DNA from: Megamerina dolium
Taxonomy: Eukaryota; Arthropoda; Insecta; Diptera; Megamerinidae
DNA: 64,000 nt
Assembly (NCBI GenBank): GCA_963854835.1
Contig: OY978525.1
Location: forward strand, 72,745,128-72,809,127
Direction: 5' to 3'
Shown here in pieces: positions 33,415 through 46,089 of the stretch. Below the pieces are notes generated by a model. The model was not told the DNA's origin, ran no database searches, and worked only from the letters and a program-made list of their open reading frames with translations. Each line of letters begins with the position of its first letter. Position 1 is the first letter of the stretch. The translations under genes were made by a program, and so were the position numbers.

Positions 33415-33981
33415 CTATTTAAAAATGGTATCTGCTTTGTGGCGGAAGCTAATATACCTATGATCCGAGAAAGAGTGTTCTTTGTAAACCCTCCATTCCC
33501 TAACTAGACAGTCCGAAGAGTCGTTTGTAAGCGTTATATCTAAGACCTGTTGCAGGTCTAAGTACCTGTTGCAGGTACTGAAGGTCGGTTCCGTGCCCAT
33601 GTTTGCGAGAGTCAAGTTAGAAGTAATAATATATTCAAAAAGTGACTCACTTCGATCGTTGTTTTCTGAGCTGCCCCAGATATAATGGTATGCGTTGGCA
33701 TAGGCTCCCATCACCAGATTCGCTTCGCGTTTCTGCGCCTCCCGAACTGCCTTCCTTATTATAGGGTGAGGTGGAGGCTCAGTATGGTCGTGAGCTATGT
33801 ACGCAGACATCAGCCAATATATATGGGATTGATGATCTAGCGCAATGGTCACAGTATCCTTGTCGCTGTAATCAGATGGTAGGAATGCTTTGTAGCATTT
33901 CTTTACTAAAATATATGATCGAGGCTTACCTGCATTTTGAGCGAAGTAAAGTCCATAATTTGGGGAGCTTATTACGCGCAC
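33415..33981 (-). pseudogene. LOA-type APE endonuclease
   Basis: A 188-codon segment with NYGLYFAQNAGKPRSYILVK, VMGAYANAYHYIWGS (usual GDxNAHH, here GAYANAYH) and CLVREWRVYKEHSFSDHRYI, which holds the C-terminal SDH catalytic signature. The endonuclease would nick target DNA to prime reverse transcription. The N-terminal part is missing or out of frame. Confidence 0.75.
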
Positions 33982-34304
33982 CTTGTCTATCAGGACCCAC
34001 GGTTCTTAAATTAAAATGATGTCCTCCGCTTTATCGCTTAGGCGAAGGACAAGAGCAACGGAAGCTGCTTTAGAGTGGTGCAGATTAATCTGGACCACCC
34101 TGGGAATCTTCCTTTACAATATTTAATACAGACGCTTTGGTCACCGTCGTATTGGTGTCCTCGACTTCACAGCATAGTAGGTCATCCTTATCCGCTGTGC
34201 TAACTTCCTCATTTCGGAAAAGGTCGCCAACCATTTCAGACGTTGACAGCGTGTCACTGTCTCTGACCTTTCTTCCGTATCACCTGGTTTTGGACCTTCT
34301 TTTC

Positions 34305-35301
34305 CTACGTCTTTTTCTTAGAATTCGGGGTGATTTGGGAGATGCCATAGCTTATCAACCCTATCTGCTTGGCGAGAGGTACCAAGGATTGCTCATTCAA
34401 GATCACAACGACTTGTCTTGAGTTCTCCTTGGCCTCTCCCACCATCTCTACCTTCCAACCATCTGTGGGAAGGGATGGATTTGCGAGCCATATATGATCC
34501 AAGATTTCATGAGGATCTTACGGCCTGCTGGAATCCAGGCGCGTGACCTGGGTTTATTATAGATCTGGTCCCTAGAGCCCTCAAGCCATGCGTTGGGGCA
34601 AATCTCCCCGACATTCGCGGTGGCCTCTTTAAAGAGATCTGCCGCCCAGGACATTAATTTGATGAGTCCTTGATACCATCTGGCATCTCTGCAACAAACG
34701 ACTGGGCCAGGGTTCCTCGCCAGGATATCCCTTATATCTTTAGGAGATTTATTTCCACTAGACACAATTGCCCAAATGGCATTGGCTCAACTTCATGGTT
34801 CCTATCAATGACGGCAATGATAAGGTTGTCCTTTGCCAAGTCACTAAAGGAACGCGGTTGAGTGTTAAGTGTGGCCGAAGCCGAAGTTTTCGCCGTTTTT
34901 GGTTTGGACAGTTGCTCTTCTTGCGAGCGTTGCCGTTTGGACGCAAGTCCAGAACAATGGACATTTTCGCGTTCAGCGATAATGCCTTTGCCCACTCCAG
35001 AGGTTCATTTTCTCGAACTGAGAGTTCTGTTGCAGGGATGCCACCGAGCTTTTCAGTAAGTCTGAATGCGGCTCTTCTTTCCCCATATATCCGGAGGGAC
35101 CCGCTAATTGGTTTAGGGGAAGCCCTCAAATTAGAGGCAGCAGCTGATGTTTATGGAGCTAAATCCAAAGGGGATGTGGCTGCTGAAACAGGAGTTGCAG
35201 CCTTTGTTAGTGCCTTAGCAGCAGCGGGTCTTGATATGGTGGCCACAGACCCTTTGCTAACTTGCACTGATTTCCTCGAGACTCTGACACTGGTAAACTG
35301 A
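34305..35301 (-). pseudogene. LOA-type ORF1 (DUF4780-like)
   Basis: Fragments in several frames. The N-terminal basic/Ala-rich part includes RLTEKLGGIPATELSVRENE. The core has LIIAVIDRNHEVEPMPFGQL, LIKLMSWAADLFKEATANV and AWIPAGRKI. These match the DUF4780-type ORF1 protein of LOA LINEs, presumed to be the RNA-binding partner. At least three frameshifts separate the parts. Confidence 0.7.
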
Positions 35302-35310
35302 AATAAAACA

Positions 35311-37278
35311 GGGTTAATTATATGATATTTGCAGTTTTAGGTCTCCACTTTATTCCTGGTATTACTTTACAATTTTACACTTTTACACTAATACTGGAGG
35401 GACTCGTAAGGATCGCAGTATTTTACAATTTCTTACATACTTCTTCTCATACTAGCCACACATCAATCTACCCACATACCAACATATAACATACAATAAT
35501 ATTTTCACACCACCTTTGTGTATGTATGTATATTTTTATTTAGACAATCGATGCACTCCACATGTGTGTATATATTACGTGAGAAAGCAACTTTTTAATA
35601 TTCACACACATGAGTAGTCCGCGTGATTTTTGTTATCATGTATGCTTACACAGGTATGCTTACGTAAGTGCAGAACTACGAATTGTGTGGAAAAGTGCTT
35701 TGTGAACTTGTTCACACCCAATTGCAACTCAGTTGACTCAATGTTCTGGCATTCCACAATTATAAGTAATATTAATGTGGATTGTGTATATCACAACTTC
35801 GAGCAATGTTGGTATGTGTATGGATAAATATGTATTTCACAATTTGGCTCGCAACATCCCTCCCTTCTCTCAGGAAGAAAAAATTATCATTATGAAATAA
35901 TAATAATTTTTTCTTATAAGGAAAAACTTAGAACTATGCTTAGTTTGCGATATTATTTACAATTCAAAACGTATTTTACTATGAGGAATAAAATACAAAG
36001 TATTATTTACATTTATGGTTACTGGTAATTCGGTGATTACGGTGCCCATGATGACGATGAGTTTCCTGCTAGTTGTTGTCTGCTGTACTTAGCTTTTTTT
36101 TTTAATGGTTTTGTTGCAGATTTTGTTGTTGAATTCTAGTGATGCAAACAGTAACTTCTCCTTTATCAAGGTTCGATTTTTGTTTCGGCAATTAGAGCGA
36201 GATTATTTACATTTAGTTGATCTTCTGGATGTTTTGTCATGGAATCGTTATCTGGATTATTATTGTGGTTTTAAGTGAAAGTTGGTTTGGTGTGCTTGTG
36301 GGTTTATGCTGGGGTCTACTGCGTCCAATGGTTTGATTCGAAAGAAAATTTTTTTTTATGGAATGTTATGAACAGTAGCTTGCAAAGTGGGGTTTGTGTG
36401 TACCGTACTACTAAGCAATATGTGAAACTCTGGACTCCTGGTGTGTGTTTAATGATTGGAACAATAATAAACATGTAATTTTGGTTCTGTTGTTTACCAT
36501 TATCTTCGTCTTATTCGGTTGTGGTTGCATAGCTATTATTGTTGACGTCTCTTTACTACGTCGCGCTGGTGAGGTACGACAAAGTTATTGGTTGTAAATT
36601 TTATTGTTTTGTAAATTTGTTATGGGTACTCGCTGTACTAGGCCGTCTTTGTTTTCTGCTCGGGGTTTATTTGTTCTTTACTGCCTCAAGGATAGTTGTG
36701 TGTCATCATTTTCTTGGTTGTTACTGTTGTTAAAGCTGGTAATGTTGCTGCGTTGGCATCTCTCGAAATTTCACTGTATAAGTTGATAATGTATTCTCTT
36801 GTGTTTGTTGGGGAATTACCAGATTCTTTTTCAACAATAGATCACTTACATCTACTATATATATTGTAACTACTACATATATCTACTATATTTCTTGTTT
36901 AGATAATTTTTCTTATTAAGATATACATATATTCTTATATACCATATAAAAATAATTTTTTCGCAATATTCATTTATAATCTATACTTAACTTTTTTTTT
37001 AAAAGGTATTGAAAATGCATTGTTGTTTGGTACAAAAATATAGCGACAACATTGCATTTTCTCTTCATAATTGTAATGACTAAATTGTCGTACTTGTAGA
37101 TGGTACGATTTTTAATATTATTCGTTGAAAACGGAACGTATTTTGTTCCATATATTTCATCATATTTTTACGGATATGTATATATATATTGAAAAATCTT
37201 GAGGTTATTCAAGATGAATTTGCCAATCACTAATTAAGATTAACTTTATTTTTTATTTCAATTTTTCACTTAGCCTAT
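35311..37278. other. Unassigned 2-kb interval with a possible LTR edge
   Basis: No recognisable coding region on either strand. On the minus strand, gagaagggaggga followed by tgttgcgagcc (35853-35868) looks like a polypurine tract and the 5' edge of an LTR starting at 35856. If so, 35311-35856 may be LTR and 35870-37270 the 3' part of an unidentified retroelement. Confidence 0.35.
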
Positions 37279-37509
37279 AAAATAACGGATTCAAAAGAGG
37301 TAAGTATGTACAAGTATTTCAGTATATAATATTCAAATATGTAGAGGTAAGTAATTATGTATGTAATAAATTCATGTATAGGTAAGTATGTAGGTAATAA
37401 ATTCATATATAGGTAAGTATGTAGGTTATAAATATATAGCGAGAAAATTTGTAACATAATGATATACAGTGTCTAACATTAATATGTATACATTATGTTT
37501 GACGAAACA
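37279..37509 (-). repeat. 229-bp direct repeat, probable BEL 3' LTR
   Basis: Nearly identical to 40387-40616 (three differences by eye). On the minus strand it starts TGTTTCGTC right after ggtggccgg and the end of pol, as a 3' LTR would. It contains repeated aggtaagtatgta units. Confidence 0.7.
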
Positions 37510-37527
37510 CCGGCCACCTTGACAGGA

Positions 37528-38018
37528 TCATGATCCTTCAATTTCTAGAGGTAGCACCGCTAGTCGGTGAATTGGGCGTCTTATTGTGCCCGTTTTGGTG
37601 ACGACGTCTGCTACTCTAACTTTGCCGTCTTTTCCTGCGACGGTTGTGGCGACGCGGCCGAGTACCCACTGCTGTGGCGGCACGTTGTCCTCTTGAACGA
37701 TTACGAGGTCGTTGGGGTGGACGTTGCGTTGAGGGTAGAGCCATTTGGTTCTCTTGAAGTTCCAAGAGATAACCCTTGGATCACTGTCGCCAAAACTGTT
37801 GCTTGAGACAGCAAACAAGTTGCCATCTGTCGCAACAACGCATTGGATCCATTGGCACTTGTGCTGGTGGCAGCGCCCGCAGTGGGCATCCAATTAGAAG
37901 GTGCGCTGGTGTTAGGGCCTCTCCATCGTTGGGGTCCTGACTCAGTGGTAACAAAGGGCGTGAATTTAGCACTGCTTCGATCTCTATGAGCAGCTTCTAC
38001 TTCTTCGGCGGTTAGCAA
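37528..38018 (-). pseudogene. BEL/Pao Pol C-terminal domain (copy E)
   Basis: 37781-37972 encodes RPLLPLSQDPNDGEALTPAH and HLLIGCPLRALP; 37701-38018 overlaps in another frame. 37528-37893 encodes WLYPQRNVHPNDLVIVQEDN, NVPPQQWVLGRV and TVAGKDGKVRVADVVTK, ending in PIHRLAVLPLE. This is the post-integrase tail. Two frameshifts. Confidence 0.85.
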
Positions 38019-38144
38019 CCAGTAAATGTTTCGCCGACTTCACTGCTGCTTCCCAAAGTCCTCCGAAATGGGGCGCCCTTGGAGGTATGAAGGCGAAGGC
38101 GAACCCTTCGTCGGCGGCGAATTGGAGAATTTCCGGCTTCTGCT

Positions 38145-39047
38145 TCAAAATGCTTCCCGCAGTTCCCTCAATTTGCTCTCCGCTCCCACGAAGTTTGTCG
38201 CGTTGTCGCAGTATATTGTGGCTGGTATCCCGCGGCGTCCAATGAATCTTTTGAGGGCGAAAATAAATTTATCAGCCGTTAAGTCAGAAACGAGTTCTAG
38301 GTGCACTGCTTTTGAAGCGAAGCAAACGAAAATGGCAATATACATTTTAACGGGTGGTAAACCGCGAATTTTCAAAGAAATGTGAATGGGCCCGCAATAT
38401 TCTACCCCACATATTGTAAATGGCCTTTGGGCTCGTAATCTGTCGTCGGGCAGATTGCCCATAATCTGACCTTGCAGTTTCGGCTTATAATGGAAACAGT
38501 GAATGCAATCTCTGACAGTTCTACTACAGGCCTTTCGAGCGTTTACTAGCCATATTTTTTCTCGCAGAAGCGCCACTAATGCCTTTGGGCCTGCGTGGTG
38601 ATTGCGAAAATGTAGGAACCCGATGTATGCCTTCACAAAGTGCGAATTCTTGCTTAATAGCAGAGGAAACTTGGCATCGAATGGGATTGGCGCGTTTAGT
38701 AAACGGCCACCTACTCGAATTAATTTGAACGATAACGATGATTCCGAGTATTCGTGCAGAAACGGAGTTAATTTATGTAAGTTAGTGGGAAGTACGATAT
38801 TTTTCGATAACTTACTAATTTCTTCACTGAATTCAAAATGTTGAATTATTTCGACAATTTTAAGGAAACTCAGTTGTAATTCCTTTGCGGTTGGTACCAC
38901 TTCAAATTCTAGCTTTCGATCTAAACTTTTTTGAAGCCACCTTAGTATGTAAGTGAAAATCCGAAGCACCTTTCTGTGAGATGAGAACTTTTCAATTGCT
39001 TCTAGCAGTGGATTTATAATTTCGACTTCGCAGTAAGCAGCGTACAT
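38145..39047 (-). pseudogene. BEL/Pao integrase (copy E)
   Basis: A 300-codon open segment. The connection region is KLTPFLHEYSESSLSFKLIR and VGGRLLNAPIPFDAKFPLLL. The zinc-binding part has HFRNHHAGPKALVALLRE and CIHCFHYKP. The catalytic core has CGVEYCGPIHI (first Asp replaced by Glu/Tyr context) and TIYCDNATNFVGAESKLREL (second Asp). The frame is lost before the catalytic Glu; the remainder is recognisable in other frames, leading to the tail at 37528-38018. Confidence 0.85.
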
Positions 39048-39181
39048 CTCATACCACTTGCGGATTGGCTACGTGTATACAAGCAGCACCCGTACGCTCT
39101 TATTGATGCGTCGGAAAAGCCATGAATTTAGCAGCTGGCACTCTGTATTTACATACCGAGCACATTGGCCATAAAGTTTTG

Positions 39182-40061
39182 CTAGCTAGTGTCGAGGTGA
39201 AATGGAATCGACTCATCCCAATCTAGTTTTTGAATCCAAAGCTCTTGCAGTATGATATTTGCTTTGGTAACTAGCAGGGCTAGTAGACCAAGAGGGTCAA
39301 AGAGGCGAGCAGACACTGATAAAATATTGCGCTTGGTTGCTCGCAGCACACTAAAATTATCTTCTAGAATGAAGCGAAGAATGTCATCTTTCGGCTGCCA
39401 ATGAATTACCAGTGTTTTCGTAGAGTCGTTATCGCTAAGTTGCAATAACTTTTCATGACTCTTACTGTTCGACCGGTTGGGGTGATTGGAAAACCACTTT
39501 GAGAGTCTGAGACCTGCCGAAACTAAAATTTTATTCACCTCAGTTTGAATTTGAATGAGTGACCTCAAGTTGTCGGATCCTGTTAGCAAGTCATCGACAT
39601 AAAAGTCATTTCGAATAACTTTGGCACCGACTGGATATTGTGATGTATTCATATCGCTTAGCATTTGCAGACACCTTGTAGCGAGAAATGGTGCAGGCGC
39701 AGTGCCGTATGTCACGGTGTTTAAACGAAAAGTTTGCAAATGCTCTGATAGACCAAGTCTCCACACTATGAGCTGGAAGTTCCTGTCGTCGTCATGCACA
39801 AATATCTTGCAATACACCTTTGTGATGTCGGCAGTAAAAAAGCTGTTCTTGAACTGTCGGCCCGACCATCAAGATGTTATTCAACGCAACTTGTGTAGAT
39901 GTACGGCTTGAAGCATCAAAAACTACACGTAATTTGATATTTGTGCTATGCGGTCTTAATACACACTGGTGCGGAATGAAGTAATGGGGCTCTTTGGGAA
40001 TTTGGTTGTTTGTAGGACTCATATGGCCTAATAGGTACTCCTCCATGAAGTCCAGATACAT
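39182..40061 (-). pseudogene. BEL/Pao reverse transcriptase (copy E)
   Basis: 39792-40061: MYLDFMEEYLLGHMSPTNN, HYFIPHQCVLRP, KLRVVFDASSRTSTQVALN, LMVGPTVQEQL. 39182-39817: ADITKVYCKIFVHDDDR-type sequence (frameshift at about 39800), FRLNTVTYGTAPAPFLA, NDFYVDDLLTGSDN (catalytic YVDD) and LSVSARLFDPLGLLA. The catalytic box is intact. One frameshift in the palm. Confidence 0.88.
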
Positions 40062-40386
40062 TTTCCGAAGTTGTGGATATTTCAGAGTCCTTCTCTCCAG
40101 CGCCTGAAACCGCCGATCTGAGGTTTCATATGAATATCCGAGTAACTTACGATCCTTTTAAAAGGCAATATGACTTGAAGCCTTTCATTTGGTAAAACCC
40201 TCGTGGTTTTCTTGCCCGAAATTATCCAGCCCAATAATGACTTTTGCAGCGTAGGCTGTTTTGATCTGACCCACCGACAACACATCAAAGAATGTTTCAG
40301 CTCCTATTAAAATGTCAATCTTTTGACACTTGAAGTTTGGGTCAGCCAGCTCGATATTATGTGGTATTTTCCAGCCATTAGTATTC

Positions 40387-40616
40387 AAAATAACGGATTC
40401 AAAAGAGGTAAGTATGTACAAGTATTTCAGTATATAACATTCAAATATGTAGAGGTAAGTAATTATGTATGTAATAAATTCATGTATAGGTAAGTATGTA
40501 GGTAATAAATTCATATATAGGTAAGTATGTAGGTTATAAATATATAGCGAGAAATATTTGTAACATAATTATATACAGTGTCTAACATTAATATGTATAC
40601 ATTATGTTTGACGAAA
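40387..40616 (-). repeat. 229-bp direct repeat, probable BEL 5' LTR remnant
   Basis: About 98-99% identical to 37279-37507. Its TG end is replaced by (TA)n at 40617. On the other side it is fused directly to protease-coding sequence, implying loss of leader and gag. Confidence 0.7.
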
Positions 40617-41845
<1,229 letters not shown>

Positions 41846-42077
41846 TCATGCTTTATTCTTTGTGGAAATCAGCAAAAAACCCAAATCGGCCAATTCTCAC
41901 TGATTCCCCCATTCGTTTGAATGACGGTAATTGGGTTAGAAGTAACTGTGGAAAGCGTTTGGCTTTTGCAAATCACTTAAAAAGTGTGTTTACACCCAAT
42001 CCACCCTCTTCACAGTCCTCATTACCAAAATTAACTTCTCAACCTTGCTCAACAACGCTCAAAATAAAGGACATGTT
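41846..42077 (+). mobile_element. Jockey-type ORF2 fragment
   Basis: Encodes YSLWKSAKNPNRPILTDSPI, RLAFANHLKSVFTPNPPSSQ and SLPKLTSQPCSTTLKIK, the linker between endonuclease and RT in the element at 44-48 kb. It breaks off at gacatgttcaaa against the end of an inverted BEL pol. Only about 230 bp. Confidence 0.85.
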
Positions 42078-43528
42078 CAAACAGCCGCAAGTTGATGCAT
42101 AGTGCGAACAGCTAAGTATGGTGCAGATTTTGTGCCATACGCAACCGTATCGAGCCTGAATATTTTGATGTCATCTTGAGGATCGTCTCTGCAAAGAATG
42201 CACTGCAAATAATTATCAGGTGCGGTGACTCGGATGCACCTATACATCTTGCAAATATTTCCGGTTAGTGCGATCGGATGTGAGCGAAATCGAATAAGAG
42301 TTTCTGCTAGTTTTGCTTGTATAGTTGGGCCCGTCATCAGCACCTCATTCAACGAATATCCAGTTGTAGTCGGCGCTGAAAAGTCGAAAACGACTCTAAG
42401 TTTGGTTGTTGAGCTGTCGTTCTTGAAGACGCAATGGTGAGGCATGAAGTATGTGGGAACCGTTGACGGTGGTTTCGATATAGGAGACATGTGGTGGAGG
42501 TCAAGATACTCCTTCATAAATGATACGTATTGTGACTTAACTCCATCATTGCGTTGGAGACGTCTTTCAAGATTCAGGAACCGGCGCATAGCCTGCTGGT
42601 ACGAATCCCCAAGTAGATGTACGCTGGGCTTTAAATGCAGGCGAACCAAATACTCGCCTGTAACCATGCGACTGTAGTTTGCCTTGAAATGAGCTTCGCA
42701 ATCGATTTCCTCCTTTGTAGCTCTTCGAATAGGTTCGAAGCTGTTTTCTATCTCCCAAAATGAACGCACCCGTTCATTTCCACTCGTTCTTCCCACAGTG
42801 TATGAGTTGTGGCATCCAGTTTTTGTGCTGTAATGTGTTGTAACAAACAGTCAGCAATTTGTTCGGAGGTACCCAGTGACTGCAAAGCTCGAACATGCGA
42901 CACCATTTTGTCCACTAACGACCGTAACTCTCCTGATTGCTTATCAGCACTCACCCTCTGCAGCCTGAACAGCTAATGAATGTGTGACTGAAAGATTAAG
43001 CGTCGATTATCAAACCTTTCAACAAGTAAATTTAATGCGATTGTGTAATTTTCATCACGAATTTCAAGTGACTGAATGGTATCCAGCGCGTAACCCTTTA
43101 AGCAGGAACGTAGGTGCTGGAATTTTTCCAGATTCGAAAGCTCGGAGTCGTTATGAATAACCGTTTGAAACATGCCAATAAAATTCGGCCATTCCGTATA
43201 CGCTCCCCCAAATAATGGTAACTGTAATTCTGGTATGCGCGATCGATTCGTCATTGACGACATTAGCTGGATATTGCTCAATTCTCTTGTGAATGCTGCC
43301 TCGTATGAACGTAGTAGCAAATTCATCACGAGTGTTGGATTCAAGATCGTCAGGATTTTCTTCCTCCAGTTGAGATTGTGTTGATTCAAACTGATTCTGA
43401 ATGCGATCTAGATGTTCCAATCTCACTGACAGCTCCGCATGATCCATGGCGTGCAGTTCATCTACATTAAGTTGTGTCAATTTGAGTTGGCGCAACAAAG
43501 CTTGACTTTTCTTTTTTAAGAACGACAT
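42078..43528 (-). mobile_element. BEL/Pao gag-pol with internal deletion (copy F)
   Basis: Minus strand. Gag starts at 43528 (MSFLKKKSQALLRQLKLTQ) and continues, after frameshifts, as LQLPLFGGAYTEWPNFIGMF, LRSCLKGYALDTIQSLEIRD and LGTSEQIADCLLQHITAQKL. At about 42770 it is fused by deletion (zinc region and protease lost) to pol: VRSFWEIENSFEPI, MKEYLDLHHMSPISKPP, KLRVVFDFSAPTTTGYSLNE and RLDTVAYGTKSAPYLAVRTM. It stops just before the catalytic YVDD. Confidence 0.88.
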
Positions 43529-44079
43529 TTCTTAATTGTGCGACCGCTTCTCTATAGTCAGGCGACTTGACTCACAAATTACACAATTAATTTTGTCAAA
43601 TAATTTCCACAATATGTTTATGCAAAGCTTTGATTTTTATTTTGTTTCTTCCAAATAGAAATCGCCGAACAAGAAAACGATTTTATTTGCAATGATTCTC
43701 AAACACAAGCAATCTTGACGTTTTTGCTATTTTCCTCCTCAGATAAAAACTGTACCTCTTTGCATGGCAAACAATCGATCCAAAAAAAATCCAAAGAAAA
43801 CGGTTCTACTAATGTAACTGTTGAAACACGAGATTTGTGCACGATGCCTATGTACACATATGTAATGGCAATTACATAGACAAATAGCGGTGCCTATGTA
43901 CAAAGCAAGCGAAAATGTGTAATTATAATCGGTGCCTATATGATCACGGCTGGGTCACCAACATAATGTAGTCATCGCGAAAGAATTTTTGCGCCCGAAT
44001 GTATAGCAAAGAATAGCAATGAGTAAAAAACAAACGATGTTAAGTTATCCACGGTGTAAATACGAATTTTTTGTTAGCT
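43529..44079 (-). other. BEL leader and possible primer-binding site
   Basis: Non-coding sequence upstream of the copy F gag. On the minus strand, ttggtgacccagccgtgatc (about 43942-43961) resembles the TGGTGACCC-type primer-binding site used by BEL/Pao elements. The sequence beyond it would be the LTR, which is cut by the jockey poly(A) end at about 44080. Three copies of ggtgcctat lie nearby. Confidence 0.45.
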
Positions 44080-44212
44080 TATTTTTTTTTTATTGAATCT
44101 TTCTTAAATACAAGAAACTAACAATAAGTATTCAAATCTTACAAACTAAATAAAACTATGTGATATCCCCTACGTTCCATCACAATTTGGTGAGTCGCGA
44201 GATGTAGCAATT

Positions 44213-45645
44213 TTACAGCATATTCAGTGCGTCTTTTCTTTTTAATCGACGATGCCCCTTGCTCAGCAACAATTGCCTAGCAAGGGGATTCGGATGATTG
44301 TGTAATTTTTGAATGTAGCTTCTGCAGGACATTGCAACTTCCTCAGAAATTGTGGATACATTTAAATCTCGATGGATGTTAACGTTCCTCATATACCAAG
44401 GCGCGTTTACAATAATTCGCAGACACTTGGATTGTATTCGCTGCAATTTTTCGATATTAGAGGGAGATGCGGTGCCCCAAAACTGAATACCATAAGTCCA
44501 GATTGGTTTCAGGATTGCTTTATATAATAGCACTTTGTATTCGAGATTCAACTTTGATCTTTTGTATAACAGCCACCATAACTGATTCATTTTAAGCTTG
44601 ATCTGAGTTTTCTCAGATACTTTGTTGAGGAACAATGTGGAACTGATTGGCCATTAATTTTAAGTGGGGGACATGTATCTAGCCTTAGCGTGAAGGTTAC
44701 ATGTACGCTCTTTGATTCATTGACTTTTATACGCCATTTTGCTAGCCAGATTTCGAGAGAATCGACATGAGTCTGCAGGAGTTTAGTAGCTTCTATGGGG
44801 TTAGAGCGAGAGCACAATATTGCCGTATCATCAGCAAAGGTCGATATGAATGTATAGTTATTGTTGGGCATATCTGAAGTGTATAAGAGATACAGTAAGG
44901 GACCCAAAACGCTTCCTTGAGGAACGCCAGCGTGAATATCCAATGGATTTGTTGTGTAATCCTTGTGATGTACGAGAAATTGTCTTTTCGTGAGGTAGCT
45001 ACTAAGCAATGAGGAGACATTTGCAGGCAGTAATAGTTTGAGTTTGTATATAAGGCCATCGTGCCATACTTTATCGAAAGCTTGAGTGATATCAAGAAAG
45101 ACAGCTGAGCAATACTTTTTTTCTTCAAAAGTGTTCCTTATCAGAGTTACAATGCGGTGGACTTGTTCTATTGTGCCGTGCTGTTTTCTAAATCCAAACT
45201 GATGTTGAGGAATCAGTTGGTTGAGATTAATAAATGGAGTTATATTCATGACAAGTAGCTTTTCGAATACTTTAGAAAGTAGAGGCAGGAGGCTGATAGG
45301 TCTGTACGATGCAACTTTTGTAGGGTCTCTTCCTGGTTTTGCCATCATAATAATTTTTGAAGTTTTCCAGCATTTGGGATAGTGTTTAATACGAAGGATA
45401 GCATTGAAAATGTGCATCAGATGAATTACTGAAGCCGGAGGTAGCTCTTTTATCATTTTACCGGTAATTTTATCTGGACCAGGTGATTTTTTTGGGTTTA
45501 AATCTTTATAAATTGCTTTGAATATGTCCTTTTTTCTAATTTTGAGCGTTATTGAGCAAGGTTGAGAAGTTAATATTGGTAATGAGGACTGTGAAGAGGG
45601 TGGATTGGGTGTAAACACACTTTTTAGGTGGTTTGCAAAAGCCAA
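44213..45645 (-). pseudogene. Jockey-type ORF2, reverse transcriptase
   Basis: 44587-45645 is open: LNPKKSPGPDKITGKMIKEL, YRPISLLPLLSKVFEKLLV, FRKQHGTIEQVHRIV, VFLDITQAFDKVWHDGL (first Asp), GVPQGSVLGPLLYLLYTSDM and FADDTAILCSRSNPIE (FADD box). A frameshift at about 44630 leads to 44213-44635, WGTASPSNIEKLQRIQSKCL to the stop. A small deletion removes part of the GIHLDRRLTWKNHI segment present in the 18 kb copy. Confidence 0.9.
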
Positions 45646-46089
45646 ACCCTTCTCACAGTTGCTTCTAGCCTAATTACCGTCACTCAAACGGATGGGGGAA
45701 TCAGTAAGAATTGGCCGATTTGATTTTGTTGCTGATTTCCACAAAGAGTAGTCTGACGCTTCACCAGGTGTTAATTTCGCTATGTGCTCTTCTAACTCTT
45801 TGTTGTTTTTATTTTTTAAGGCTTGCTTTAAATTTCGAGTGCAGTGCTGTAGCTGTGTTTTCAGATTCGGTGATCTGAACTCTTGCCATTGTCTTCGGAG
45901 TCTTCTTTTCTGTCTTACTAGCAATTCAATATCGGCTGGTGTGTATGGGCTATAGTTTGATTGCCTGCACACCCCTGTGCAGGTGGCTGAGCTGAGAGCT
46001 AATGAGAGCAGCTGGTTGAATTTTTCAAGTGCTGAGTCTACATCGTGTCCATTTCTTAATACAGTACTCAGAGGAAGATGGGAATTTAT

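Larger units (their letters stand above)
31005..35310 (-). mobile_element. LOA-type LINE with RNase H (broken, nearly full length)
   Basis: A minus-strand element of about 4.3 kb. ORF1 lies at 34305-35301, ORF2 endonuclease at 33415-33981, RT at 31978-32781 and an RNase-H-like plus C-terminal Cys region at about 31183-31910. The RT wording (SLSSFLLKTLERLLDVHL, AYNKGKSVGTALPSL, VTFLYIEGAFNNI) is typical of the LOA/Bilbo/Trim group. Multiple frameshifts and stops throughout. Confidence 0.85.
37528..40386 (-). mobile_element. BEL/Pao element, internally deleted (copy E)
   Basis: Minus-strand pol in order: protease remnant (IDILIGAETFFDVLSVGQI, about 40290-40380), a fragment up to GWIISGK then a deletion, RT (39182-40061), a gap with deleted RNase H, integrase (38145-39047) and the C-terminal domain (37528-38018). 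It is bracketed by 229-bp direct repeats. Gag is absent: the upstream repeat joins directly to the protease. Confidence 0.88.

Noticed and set aside
34768..35301. A 177-codon plus-strand open frame over the LOA element
   Set aside because: It is antisense to ORF1 fragments that carry recognisable LOA-type motifs.
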